This document shows, piece by piece, positions 43,812 through 51,852 of a stretch of 64,000 bases of DNA. Both the position numbers and the translations under genes were made by a program. The stretch's first letter is position 1, and the number at the start of each line of letters is the position of its first letter. The notes beneath the pieces were generated by a model. It was not told the DNA's origin, made no database searches, and saw only the letters and a program-made list of their open reading frames with translations. Origin of the DNA: Kitasatospora sp. NBC_01250 (GTDB taxonomy: Bacteria > Actinomycetota > Actinomycetes > Streptomycetales > Streptomycetaceae); assembly GCF_036226465.1 (NCBI RefSeq), contig NZ_CP108476.1:5766001-5830000 (forward strand), written 5' to 3'.

Positions 43812-44777
43812 ATGACCGACGTGCCGGCCCTGGTCGAGCAGGCCAGGGCGGGGCACCCGCGTGCGGTGGCCCGGCTGATCTCGCTGGTCGAGAACGCCGC
43901 CCCGGAACTGCGCGAGGTGATGGCCGCGCTCGCTCCGCACACCGGCCGGGCCCACACGGTGGGGCTGACCGGCTCGCCCGGGGTGGGCAAGTCGACCTCC
44001 ACCTCGGCGCTGGTCACCGCCTACCGCCGGCTCGGCCGGCGGGTCGGGGTGCTGGCGGTGGACCCGTCCTCGCCGTTCTCCGGCGGTGCGCTGCTCGGCG
44101 ACCGGGTACGGATGCAGGAGCACGCCACCGACCCGGACGTCTTCATCCGCTCGATGGCCACCCGCGGTCACCTGGGCGGGCTCTCCTGGGCGGCCCCGCA
44201 GGCGCTGCGGGTGCTGGACGCGGCGGGCTGCGAGGCGATCCTGGTGGAGACCGTCGGGGTCGGCCAGTCCGAGGTGGAGGTGGCCGCGCAGGCGGACACC
44301 ACGGTGGTGCTGCTGGCCCCCGGGATGGGCGACGGGATCCAGGCCGCCAAGGCGGGCATCCTGGAGATCGGTGACGTCTTCGTGGTCAACAAGGCCGACC
44401 GGGAGGGCGCGGACGCCACCGTGCGGGAGCTGGGGCACATGCTGGGGCTGGGCGAGTCGCGCCGGCCCGGTGACTGGCGGCCGCCGATCGTCAAGACCGT
44501 GGCCTCCCGCGGCGAGGGGCTGGACGAGCTGGTCGAGGCGCTGGAGAAGCACCGCGCCTGGCTCGCCGAGGGCGACCGGCTGGCGGCCCGCCGGCAGCGC
44601 CGCGCGGCGCAGGAGATCGAGGCGATCGCGCTGGCGTCGCTGCGCTCGCGGATCGGCGACCTGCGCGGCGACCGGCACCTCGACGCGCTGGCCGAGCGGG
44701 TCGCGGCCGGCCGGCTCGACCCGTACGGCGCGGCCGACGAGCTGGTGGCCGGCCTGACGGACGAACAGCGGGGCTGA
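43812..44777 (+). CDS. meaB: MeaB-family GTPase, chaperone of B12-dependent acyl-CoA mutases
   Basis: G3E-type GTPase (321 residues) that loads and repairs the adenosylcobalamin of methylmalonyl- and isobutyryl-CoA mutases. The P-loop GSPGVGKS is at 54-61, the G-domain DPSSP and NKAD motifs are present, and a C-terminal dimerisation arm follows. The start at 43812 has AAGGAG 9 bases upstream. The frame extends upstream only through the thiolase end. The nearest mutase in the window is IcmA 3 kb away. Confidence 0.94.
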   Translation: MTDVPALVEQARAGHPRAVARLISLVENAAPELREVMAALAPHTGRAHTVGLTGSPGVGKSTSTSALVTAYRRLGRRVGVLAVDPSSPFSGGALLGDRVRMQEHATDPDVFIRSMATRGHLGGLSWAAPQALRVLDAAGCEAILVETVGVGQSEVEVAAQADTTVVLLAPGMGDGIQAAKAGILEIGDVFVVNKADREGADATVRELGHMLGLGESRRPGDWRPPIVKTVASRGEGLDELVEALEKHRAWLAEGDRLAARRQRRAAQEIEAIALASLRSRIGDLRGDRHLDALAERVAAGRLDPYGAADELVAGLTDEQRG

Positions 44778-44802
44778 CGTCCGGGCGCCGCAGCGGCCGG
44801 GC

Positions 44803-45318
44803 CTAGGCCCGGCCGCGCAGCGCGCGCAGGTGCTCGGCGATCGGGGCCAGCGCCTCGTACATGGCGTCGATCTGGTCGTTGTCGAAGCGGTCGATGAAGT
44901 GCGCCCGCACGCTGCGCACGTGGTCGGGCGCGACGGCGCGCAGCGTCTGCCAGCCCTGCTCGGTCAGGTGGGCGTACAGGCCCCGGCGGTCGCCCGGACA
45001 CTCCTGGCGCAGCACCAGGCCGGCGCTCTCCATCCGGGTGATCTGGTGCGAGAGCCGGCTCTTGGACTGCAGGGTGGCGGTGGCCAGGTCGGTCATCCGC
45101 ATCCGCCGGTCGGGGGACTCGGAGAGCACCACCAGGATCTCGTAGTCGTTGATCGCCAGGTCGTGCTGCTGCAGCTCGCGGCTGAGCTGGTACTCCAGCA
45201 GCTTGCTGACCTCCAGGTGGGCACGCCACAGCCGCTGCTCGCGGGCGTTGAGCCAGGGGGTCTCATCGGCGGCGGGTTCGGGCGCGGCCGTGGTCGGCTC
45301 GGTGGCGTGCGTATCCAT
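44803..45318 (-). CDS. MarR-family transcriptional regulator
   Basis: Winged helix-turn-helix regulator (171 residues). The DNA-binding core reads LINDYEILVVL... with the recognition region SKSRLSHQITRMESAGLV; the wing carries RRGLYAHLT. An N-terminal acidic/proline segment of ~25 residues is extra. The start is ATG 45318. Just upstream lies an unusually AT-rich stretch (about 45330-45358, with ATATTGTTCAACGTTCTACTATAT), a plausible operator for self-regulation. It converges with meaB and lacks an adjacent pump gene. The ligand is unknown. Confidence 0.9.
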   Translation of the reverse strand: MDTHATEPTTAAPEPAADETPWLNAREQRLWRAHLEVSKLLEYQLSRELQQHDLAINDYEILVVLSESPDRRMRMTDLATATLQSKSRLSHQITRMESAGLVLRQECPGDRRGLYAHLTEQGWQTLRAVAPDHVRSVRAHFIDRFDNDQIDAMYEALAPIAEHLRALRGRA

Positions 45319-45329
45319 GACGCCATGAT

Positions 45330-45358
45330 ACGCGATATTGTTCAACGTTCTACTATAT
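45330..45358. promoter_or_regulatory. AT-rich promoter/operator box upstream of the MarR gene
   Basis: About 29 bases of conspicuously low GC contain TTGAAC-like and TATATT-like elements on either strand. Such a patch is rare in this DNA and lies 12-40 bases before the MarR start, where self-regulating MarR proteins bind. Confidence 0.45.
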
Positions 45359-45452
45359 TGGATGGTCCAGGAAGCATCTCGGCCCCTGCTGGCCGCCGGA
45401 ATCACTCGAACCAGTGAGGCCGGATCCGCGCCACCTGCTCCCACCTGCGGTG

Positions 45453-46229
45453 TCACACGCCGATCGGGGCCACCTCGGCCGCCTGTTCGACCTCCAGCAG
45501 CGAGGCCGAGTGCCGCTCCGCCTCGAAGGCCGCGACGCCGCCGCGCAGCCCGAACAGCCGCTTGGAGAGCAGGATCCACAGGACGGCGAGCACATTGACG
45601 ACCGTGGTGGCGATCTTGACCGCGGAGGCGTGCTCGGACAGCTCGTAGCCCTCCAGCGGCAGGAAGGCGGCGGTGGCGATCACCGCGAGGTACTCGGCCC
45701 AGCGGCGGCCGAGCCACAGGCCCACCCCCTCCACCGCCTCGATCAGCGAGTACGCCAGCACGCCGGCCGCGACGTAGACCAGCGTCTTGTGCTCGTAGTC
45801 GAAGGTCTTGCGGATGGTGTCCACCACCGAGGCGTGCTCCAGGTCCCAGTGGAAGTGGTCCGCCACCGGCTTGAAGACCGTCAGGTTCTGGTCGAACAGC
45901 TCGTGCAGGGCGTCCTGGCTGTTGGAGAACTTCCACACCGCCCAGGCGATCAGGATCCCCAGCACCCCGCGCAGCCCGCGCTCCACGGCCAGGATCCGCA
46001 GCACGAACAGGTCGCGCAGTGCCTTGCCGCGCACCACCAGCGGCGCGTTCGCGGCCGGCCCGCTGCCGTGCGGCTCGCCGAGCGCGAAGTCGCCGCAGCG
46101 CAGGCAGCGCCAGGCCTCGCCGATGGCGGTGCTGGCGTGCAGCCGGGCGCGCAGCTCCGGCTCGCTCGGTGCGTAGGTGGTGTGGCCGCGCCTGGCGCAG
46201 GTGCGTAGGTTCCAGTCCAGCTTGCCCAT
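45453..46229 (-). CDS. DUF2127 membrane protein with an N-terminal zinc-ribbon-like motif
   Basis: A 258-residue protein of unknown function. The N-terminus carries Cys/His pairs (CARRGH and CLRCGDF), a possible zinc ribbon. Then come four or five hydrophobic segments of the DUF2127 type, including VYVAAGVLAYSLIEAVEGVGLWLGRRWAEYLAV, and a short polar tail. ATG 46229 has GGAGC with a 7-8 base spacing on the minus strand. It is divergent from a DUF3817 gene. Nothing in the sequence reveals its role. Confidence 0.8.
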   Translation of the reverse strand: MGKLDWNLRTCARRGHTTYAPSEPELRARLHASTAIGEAWRCLRCGDFALGEPHGSGPAANAPLVVRGKALRDLFVLRILAVERGLRGVLGILIAWAVWKFSNSQDALHELFDQNLTVFKPVADHFHWDLEHASVVDTIRKTFDYEHKTLVYVAAGVLAYSLIEAVEGVGLWLGRRWAEYLAVIATAAFLPLEGYELSEHASAVKIATTVVNVLAVLWILLSKRLFGLRGGVAAFEAERHSASLLEVEQAAEVAPIGV

Positions 46230-46445
46230 GGTGGAGCTCCCCCGTTCGGTTCCCGTACACCCGCTCGGGGTGTGCGGGAAGCAGGATAGCGAGCCGGCGC
46301 CCGGGTGGTCCCCGGCGTCGTTCCCAGTGTGACCTCCGGCACCACGGGCCCCCCGGAGCCGGGTCCGCAGCAGTGGTCTGCTCATAATGGGCGACGGCTT
46401 GTGCTCCCGTTCACAAGCGAACCCGTCACCCGTGAGGTCCTCGTC

Positions 46446-46757
46446 ATGCAGAACAGCGCCGCCCACCGCCTGCGTCTCGTCTCCGGCCCCGAAGGCCTGT
46501 CCTTCATACTTCTGCTGGTCGGGATGATCTTCAAGTACAACACCAGCTTCAACCCGGTCCCGGTGCTCGGCATGATCCACGGCATGCTCTTCCTCGCCTA
46601 CGTCGCCTTCCTGGGCCTGGCCTGGCAGAAGCAGGGCTGGGACCTCAAGCGGGTCGCCCTGCTCTTCGTCCTGTCGGTGCTGCCGACCGGCGGCTTCTTC
46701 GCCGAGCGGATGCTCGCCAAGGAGGAGCGCGGCGAGCTCGCGCCGGCCACCGCCTGA
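46446..46757 (+). CDS. DUF3817 integral membrane protein (first copy)
   Basis: A 103-residue protein with three hydrophobic segments and the family's histidine-containing helix (VLGMIHGMLFLAYVAFL). It is followed by the basic turn WDLKRVALLF and the conserved FFAERML near the end. ATG 46446 has GAGG about 9 bases upstream. A paralogue lies on the other side of the following MarR gene. DUF3817 genes commonly neighbour MarR regulators in actinobacteria. The function is unknown; YdzA-like relatives are membrane proteins without known activity. Confidence 0.88.
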   Translation: MQNSAAHRLRLVSGPEGLSFILLLVGMIFKYNTSFNPVPVLGMIHGMLFLAYVAFLGLAWQKQGWDLKRVALLFVLSVLPTGGFFAERMLAKEERGELAPATA

Positions 46758-46838
46758 ACCGGCGCCCCGGCCGGCGCCGGGGCCGACGGCCGGGTCCCAC
46801 CATGCGGGCCGTCGGGCGGGCCGCGCAGGGCCCGCCGG

Positions 46839-46844
46839 TACGGT
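46839..46844 (+). promoter_or_regulatory. -10 box of a probable leaderless MarR promoter
   Basis: TACGGT lies 7 bases before the GTG at 46852. An 8-bp hairpin (46815-46822 with 46829-46836) stands directly upstream of the box and could be a terminator for the preceding gene. Confidence 0.5.
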
Positions 46845-46851
46845 GTGGGAC

Positions 46852-47376
46852 GTGGCCAAACCCCTCGCACTCGACTTCGACCCGATCGCCCGTGCCGACG
46901 AGCTGTGGGCCCGGCGCTGGGGCGAGGTGCCGTCGATGGCGGCGATCACCTCGGTGATGCGCGCCCACCAGATCCTGCTGGGCCGGGTCGACGCGGTGGT
47001 CAAGCCGTACGGGTTGACCTTCGCCCGGTACGAGGCGCTGGTGCTGCTCACCTTCAGCCGTACCGGCGAGCTGTCGCTGTCCAAGATCGGGGAGCGGCTG
47101 ATGGTCCACCCGACCAGCGTCACCAACACTGTGGACCGGCTGGAGAAGGCGGGCCTGGTCTCCCGGCGGCCCAACCCGCTGGACGGGCGCGGGGTGCTGG
47201 CGGCGATCACCGCGCGCGGGCGCGAGGTGGTGGAGCAGGCCACCCGGGAGCTGATGGCCATCGAGTTCGGCCTGGAGTCCTACGACGAGGAGCAGTGCCG
47301 CGAGGTGTTCGAATTGCTCAGACCGCTGCGCGTGGCGGCCGGCGACTTCGCCGAGCCCCCGGCACGGCCGGTGTGA
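46852..47376 (+). CDS. MarR-family transcriptional regulator between the two DUF3817 genes
   Basis: Winged-helix regulator (174 residues) related, from memory, to S. coelicolor SCO5413. A conserved N-terminal arm (LDFDPIARADELW, SMAAITSVMRAHQILL) precedes the HTH; the recognition helix reads VHPTSVTNTVDRLEKAGLV. The GTG at 46852 lies 7 bases after a TACGGT box without a ribosome site, so it is probably leaderless; the in-frame GTG at 46843 lies between the box and the presumed transcription start and is unlikely. It presumably controls the flanking DUF3817 genes or icmA downstream (inference). Confidence 0.9.
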   Translation: MAKPLALDFDPIARADELWARRWGEVPSMAAITSVMRAHQILLGRVDAVVKPYGLTFARYEALVLLTFSRTGELSLSKIGERLMVHPTSVTNTVDRLEKAGLVSRRPNPLDGRGVLAAITARGREVVEQATRELMAIEFGLESYDEEQCREVFELLRPLRVAAGDFAEPPARPV

Positions 47377-47458
47377 ATCCGGCGGCTACTCTCGGATGGG
47401 CCGCCGTGTCTCAGTACCCCCCATCGAGATCCCCCCTGTCGAGCGAAAGCTGCCGAAC

Positions 47459-47797
47459 ATGAAGTCCACCCCCCTGCTGACCGCGTACCGGGCCCTGGCG
47501 ATCGCCACCGGCTGCGCGCTGCTGATCTTCTGCGGTTTCATCGTCGCGAAGTACGGCTTCGACACCGGCGCGCAGGCCACCATGTACGTCGCGATGCTGC
47601 ACGGCTACCTGTACCTGGCCTACTTCGTGGTGACCTTCCTGCTCGGCCAGAAGCTGAAGTGGCCGCTCGGCCGGATGCTCTTCACGCTGGCCGCCGGCTG
47701 CATCCCGTTCGCCTCCTTCGTCGCCGAGCGCCGGCTGATGCGCGACGTCGCCGGGACCACCGCCCCGGCGCCCGCCGAGCAGCCGGTCAGCGCCTGA
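47459..47797 (+). CDS. DUF3817 integral membrane protein (second copy)
   Basis: A 112-residue paralogue of the protein at 46446, with the same pattern of three membrane helices, the His-containing helix (AMLHGYLYLAYFVVTFL), a charged turn (LKWPLGRMLF) and FVAERRL near the end. The start chosen is ATG 47459; the frame extends upstream to ATG 47396, which would add 21 mostly polar residues. The ribosome site is weak for both. A hairpin with a T-rich tail follows. Confidence 0.85.
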   Translation: MKSTPLLTAYRALAIATGCALLIFCGFIVAKYGFDTGAQATMYVAMLHGYLYLAYFVVTFLLGQKLKWPLGRMLFTLAAGCIPFASFVAERRLMRDVAGTTAPAPAEQPVSA

Positions 47798-47816
47798 GAG
47801 CCACCGCCGACCGCGG

Positions 47817-47838
47817 GGCCCCCACCGAGGTGGGGGCC
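47817..47838 (+). terminator. 9-bp hairpin with T-rich tail after the second DUF3817 gene
   Basis: GGCCCCCAC (47817-47825) and GTGGGGGCC (47830-47838) pair perfectly around a 4-base loop and are followed by TTCTGTGTG. This is among the more canonical intrinsic terminators in the window. Confidence 0.8.
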
Positions 47839-47944
47839 TTCTGTGTGTCCGGAAGAGGCCCGCTCCGCCGCGCCGCCGACGGGTCGGCCCGGCGGCTCCG
47901 TAGATTTCGGGGACCCCCTACCCCCGACCCCGGAGCGGAGCCCG

Positions 47945-49630
47945 ATGGACGCCGAGGAGATCGAGCACGGCCGCCGCCGCTGGCAGCAGCGCTACGACAG
48001 CGCCGTCAAGCGGGCGGCCGACTTCACCACGCTCTCGGGTGAGACGGTCGACCCGGTCTACGGGCCGCCGTCCGGCGCGGACCACCCGGGCTTCGAACGG
48101 ATCGGCTGGCCGGGGGAGTACCCCTACACCCGCGGCCTGCACTCCACCGGCTACCGCGGCCGGCCCTGGACGATCCGCCAGTTCGCCGGCTTCGGCAACG
48201 CCGAGCAGACCAACGAGCGCTACCGGATGATCCTGGCGGCCGGCGGCGGCGGGCTCTCGGTCGCCTTCGACATGCCGACCCTGATGGGCCACGACTCGGA
48301 CGACCCGCGCGCGCTCGGCGAGGTCGGCCACTGCGGGGTCGCCGTCGACTCGGCCGCCGACCTCGAGGTGCTCTTCGGCGGCATCCCGCTGGGCGAGGTG
48401 ACCACCTCGATGACGATCAGCGGCCCCGCGGTGCCGGTCTTCTGCATGTACCTGGTGGCCGCCGAGCGGCAGGGCGTGGACCACCGGGTGCTCAACGGCA
48501 CGCTGCAGACCGACATCTTCAAGGAGTACATCGCGCAGAAGGAGTGGATCTTCGCACCCGAGCCGCACCTGCGCCTGATCGGCGACCTGCTGGAGTACTG
48601 CGCCGAGCAGCTGCCCGACTACAAGCCGGTCTCGGTCTCCGGCTACCACATCCGCGAGGCGGGGGCCACGGCCGCCCAGGAGCTGGCCTACACGCTGGCC
48701 GACGGCTTCGCCTACCTGGAGCTGGGCCGCTCCCGCGGTCTGGACGTGGACGTGTTCGCACCGGGCCTGTCCTTCTTCTTCGACGCCCACCTGGACTTCT
48801 TCGAGGAGATCGCCAAGTTCCGCGCGGCGCGCCGGATCTGGGCCCGCTGGCTGCGCGACGTCTACGGCGCCCGGACCGAGAAGGCGCGCTGGCTGCGGTT
48901 CCACACCCAGACCGCCGGGGTCTCGCTGACCGCCCAGCAGCCCTACAACAACGTGGTGCGCACCGCCGTGGAGGCGCTGGCCGCGGTGCTGGGCGGCACC
49001 AACTCGCTGCACACCAACGCGCTGGACGAGACCCTGGCGCTGCCCTCCGCGCAGGCCGCCGAGATCGCGCTGCGCACCCAGCAGGTGCTGCTGGAGGAGA
49101 CCGGGGTGGCCAACGTGGCCGACCCGCTGGGCGGTTCCTGGTACGTGGAGGCGCTGACCGACCGGATCGAGGCGCAGGCGGAGGAGGTCTTCGCCAGGAT
49201 CCTGGCCAAGGGCTCGGCCGAGCACGGGATCGGCCCGATGACCTCCGGCATCCTGCGCGGGATCGAGGAGGGCTGGTTCACCCAGGAGATCGGCGAGTCC
49301 GCCTTCCGCTACCAGCAGGCGGTGGAGCGCGGCGAGAAGCGGGTGGTGGGCGTCAACTGCTTCCCGCAGAGCGTCACCGAGGAGCTCTCGATCCTGCGGG
49401 TCGGCCACGAGGTGGAGCGCGAGCAGGTCAGGCTGCTGGCCGCGCGCCGGGCCGGGCGCGACGAGGCGGCCGTGCGGGCGGGGCTGGCGGCGATGCTGGC
49501 GGCGGCCCGGGACGGCTCGAACCTGATCCCCTCGATGCTGGCGGCGGTGCGGGCGGAGGCCACCCTGGGCGAGATCTGCGACGCGCTGCGGGAGGAATGG
49601 GGGACCTACCGCGAGCCGGCCGGCTTCTGA
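47945..49630 (+). CDS. icmA: Isobutyryl-CoA mutase, large (catalytic) subunit
   Basis: Adenosylcobalamin-dependent mutase that interconverts isobutyryl-CoA and n-butyryl-CoA, linking valine breakdown with C4 polyketide precursors. From ATG 47945 it has 561 residues and contains only the TIM-barrel/substrate domain; the cobalamin domain must come from a separate small subunit (IcmB), which is not here. The two residues that distinguish isobutyryl- from methylmalonyl-CoA mutase, Phe80 (in FAGFGNAEQ) and Gln198 (in IAQKEW), are at exactly the published IcmA positions, where methylmalonyl-CoA mutase has Tyr and Arg. Other blocks (GLSVAFDMPT, SGYHIREAG, QTAGVSLTAQQPYNN) are intact. The S. coelicolor homologue is SCO5415. 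The last 25 bases overlap the end of the convergent TetR gene. Confidence 0.95.
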   Translation: MDAEEIEHGRRRWQQRYDSAVKRAADFTTLSGETVDPVYGPPSGADHPGFERIGWPGEYPYTRGLHSTGYRGRPWTIRQFAGFGNAEQTNERYRMILAAGGGGLSVAFDMPTLMGHDSDDPRALGEVGHCGVAVDSAADLEVLFGGIPLGEVTTSMTISGPAVPVFCMYLVAAERQGVDHRVLNGTLQTDIFKEYIAQKEWIFAPEPHLRLIGDLLEYCAEQLPDYKPVSVSGYHIREAGATAAQELAYTLADGFAYLELGRSRGLDVDVFAPGLSFFFDAHLDFFEEIAKFRAARRIWARWLRDVYGARTEKARWLRFHTQTAGVSLTAQQPYNNVVRTAVEALAAVLGGTNSLHTNALDETLALPSAQAAEIALRTQQVLLEETGVANVADPLGGSWYVEALTDRIEAQAEEVFARILAKGSAEHGIGPMTSGILRGIEEGWFTQEIGESAFRYQQAVERGEKRVVGVNCFPQSVTEELSILRVGHEVEREQVRLLAARRAGRDEAAVRAGLAAMLAAARDGSNLIPSMLAAVRAEATLGEICDALREEWGTYREPAGF

Positions 49631-50271
49631 GCGCCCTCCGGGCAGAGCCTGCGGTACAGCCCCGGGTTGAGCAGCAGGTCGGTGAAGCGGTGGATCCACT
49701 GCGGGGTGACCGGGTCGCCGATCACCAGCATCCGGTGCTCCACGGCGCCCGCGATGGTGTCGAAGATGATGTCGATCTCCTCGGCGGCGGCCAGCGGGTC
49801 CGGAGTCTCGGCCAGCTCGCCGCGGGCCAGCGCCTGCGCCAGGCCCTGGTGCACCAGCCGCTTCTGCGGGTCCACGATGTGCTCGCGGATCCGGCGGCGC
49901 AGCTGCGGGTCGCGGGAGCCCTCGGCGAACAGGGCGAGCAGCGAGGCCTGGCTCTCCGGTCTGGCCAGCACGGTGGCGAACTGGGTGACCACGTCCTCGA
50001 TGTCGGCCTGCAGGCTGCCCCGGTCGGTCATCTCCAGCTGGTCGAAGAGGCTGGCGACGGCGTCCACCACCAGCTCGTTCTTGGAGGGCCAGCGGCGGTA
50101 CAGGGTGGTCTTGGCGACGCCGGCCCGGGCCGCGACGTGTCCCATGGTCAGCCCGCCCCAGCCGAGTTCGGCCAGGACCTCGCGGGTGGCGTCGAGGATC
50201 GCCTGGTCCGCGGCGGCGCTGCGGGGTCGCCCTTTCGCGCGGGGCGGGGCCGGCTGCGGTGTGGGGGCCAC
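49606..50271 (-). CDS. TetR/AcrR-family transcriptional regulator
   Basis: A 221-residue repressor. After a ~22-residue Pro/Arg-rich tail, the N-terminal HTH reads LTMGHVAARAGVAKTTLYRRWPSK, followed by the helical ligand domain. GTG 50271 has AAGGAGG 4 bases upstream; a longer frame exists without support. Its 3' end overlaps icmA by 25 bases on the opposite strand. An inverted repeat 180 bases upstream could be its operator. No transporter is adjacent, so the ligand and targets are not evident; icmA is a candidate target by position only. Confidence 0.9.
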   Translation of the reverse strand: MAPTPQPAPPRAKGRPRSAAADQAILDATREVLAELGWGGLTMGHVAARAGVAKTTLYRRWPSKNELVVDAVASLFDQLEMTDRGSLQADIEDVVTQFATVLARPESQASLLALFAEGSRDPQLRRRIREHIVDPQKRLVHQGLAQALARGELAETPDPLAAAEEIDIIFDTIAGAVEHRMLVIGDPVTPQWIHRFTDLLLNPGLYRRLCPEGAQKPAGSR

Positions 50272-50709
50272 CGGGCCTCCTTGCGTGTACTGGCGAGTAG
50301 CTTTTGGGTGGGGGATGTCACCGTATCGACACTTCGGCACCAGCGAAAGCATCTGGACCGGCCGGCCCCCGGCGGGTGCGGCCCGAGAGTGGGCCACATC
50401 ACGCGCTTGACAGCCGAGGAGGGCTTGCGCACCGGGGGTCGGAGGCAGATACGCTACGACCTGTAGCGAATAGAGCGACAACCACGTGCCGGTCCTGTGG
50501 GAGGGGCGGGCACGCAGCGCGGGTGGGGATCCGCGCCGCTGACCGACCGGCCCTGGGCCGGTCGCTACCGGAGTGAAGCGGCTGCGCGCCCAGGCGGCGC
50601 GGAGCCGGGCCGGGGGTGAGGGCACCTCCCGGCCGGCGACGTCGGGCCCGGAGCAGCATTTCCGGGCGGATGGCGCCCGGCATCCACGCGGACGGGGGAG
50701 GATAGTGCC
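50272..50709. promoter_or_regulatory. 438-base divergent region with an inverted repeat at 50452-50468
   Basis: No gene is supported. CGCTAC-gacct-GTAGCG (50452-50468) is a 17-base inverted repeat of the size and style of TetR-family operators and stands between the TetR gene and the thioredoxin-like gene. A TTGACA occurs at 50407-50412 without a matching -10 at normal spacing. Further hairpin-prone GC-rich sequence lies at 50500-50680. Confidence 0.45.
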
Positions 50710-51702
50710 ATGCAGCCACGGAACACGCATCTGAACAGCTCCGCTCTGCGCGGTGCGGTCGACCTCGCCGCGGTGAAGGCGGCCGGCGAGGCCGCGCAGA
50801 AGGCCGAGCAGGCCCGGGCCGAACGCGCCCGCCAGGCCGCCGCTGCCGAGGCCGCCGGGGTGGCGGCCCCGGGCGTCGGCTACCAGCTCGTCCTCGACGT
50901 CAGCGAGGCGACCTTCGAGGAGGAGGTCGTCCAGCGCTCCACCGAAGTGCCGGTGGTGGTGGACTTCTGGGCCGAGTGGTGCGGCCCCTGCAAGCAGCTG
51001 AGCCCGATCCTGGAGCGGCTGGCCGAGGAGTACGCCGGCCGGATCGTGCTGGCCAAGATCGACGTCGACCAGAACCAGCTGATCGCCCAGCAGTTCGGCA
51101 TCCAGAGCATCCCGGCCGTGATGGCCGTGGTGGCCGGCCAGCTGGTGCCGCTCTTCCAGGGCGCCGAGAACGAGGCCAACGTCCGCAAGGTGCTCGACCA
51201 GCTGATCGCGGTCGCCGAGCAGAAGTTCGGCATCGTCGGCGGCGCGGGCCTGCCCGCCGGCGAGGACGGTGCGCTGCCCGGCCTGCCCGAGGACCCGGCG
51301 CTGGCCGCCGCGCACGAGGCGCTGGACCGCGGCGACCTGGGCGGCGCGGTGCAGGCCTACCAGAACGTGCTGAGCGACCAGCCCGGCAACCAGGAGGCCC
51401 AGCTGGGCCTCGCCCAGGCCCAGCTGCTGCTCCGCGTGCAGGGCATGGACCCCCAGGCCGTGCGCGGTGCCGCCGCCGGTGACCCCAAGGACGTCCAGGC
51501 CCAGCTGGACGCGGCCGACCTGGACCTCGTCGGCGGCCACGTCGAGGACGCCTTCGGGCGCCTGGTCGACACCGTCGGCCGTACCGCCGGCGCCGACCGG
51601 GACGCCGCGCGGGTGCGGCTGCTGGAGCTCTTCGAGGTGATCGGCGCGGACGACCCGCGGGTCACCGCGGCCCGCTCGGCGCTGGCCCGGGTGCTCTTCT
51701 GA
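50710..51702 (+). CDS. Thioredoxin-domain protein with TPR-like C-terminus (CnoX/YbbN type)
   Basis: A 330-residue protein: a charged, Ala-rich N-terminal ~60 residues, a thioredoxin fold (about 60-175) with the active site WCGPC (in WAEWCGPCKQL) and the cis-proline (SIPAVM), and a C-terminal helical repeat region (LAAAHEALDRGDLGGAVQAY, GNQEAQLGLAQAQL). The arrangement is that of E. coli CnoX/YbbN, a chaperone/redox protein that protects clients from oxidation, although CnoX there lost the second active-site Cys while this one keeps both. ATG 50710 has GGGGGAGG 8 bases upstream. Actinobacterial homologues lie near glgB (Rv1324, from memory). Confidence 0.9.
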   Translation: MQPRNTHLNSSALRGAVDLAAVKAAGEAAQKAEQARAERARQAAAAEAAGVAAPGVGYQLVLDVSEATFEEEVVQRSTEVPVVVDFWAEWCGPCKQLSPILERLAEEYAGRIVLAKIDVDQNQLIAQQFGIQSIPAVMAVVAGQLVPLFQGAENEANVRKVLDQLIAVAEQKFGIVGGAGLPAGEDGALPGLPEDPALAAAHEALDRGDLGGAVQAYQNVLSDQPGNQEAQLGLAQAQLLLRVQGMDPQAVRGAAAGDPKDVQAQLDAADLDLVGGHVEDAFGRLVDTVGRTAGADRDAARVRLLELFEVIGADDPRVTAARSALARVLF

Positions 51703-51821
51703 CGCCTCCTCGGCGACTGCCCCTTGGGGCAGGTGGCACGGCGGGTGACCTGCGGTGTCGTCGGAGATAAGGCGACATTGCTGTCAACTCCGGCTGAGGT
51801 TTATCAAATCTTGACAAGAGC

Positions 51822-51852
51822 CGCGCGCGGTCACCTTGGGTGACCGCGCGCG
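51822..51852 (+). terminator. 14-bp hairpin downstream of the thioredoxin-like gene
   Basis: CGCGCGCGGTCACC and GGTGACCGCGCGCG are perfect complements around 3 bases. This is 120 bases after the stop. The remaining stretch to 52335 (about 480 bases) has no supported gene. It includes an unusually AT-rich patch near 51900-51965 where TTGTCA (51936-51941) might be a -35 element. Confidence 0.75.

Noticed and set aside
44803..46260. A 485-codon minus-strand frame joining a DUF2127-like region to the MarR regulator
   Set aside because: The upstream half is the shadow frame of the DUF2127 gene; the MarR gene starts at ATG 45318.
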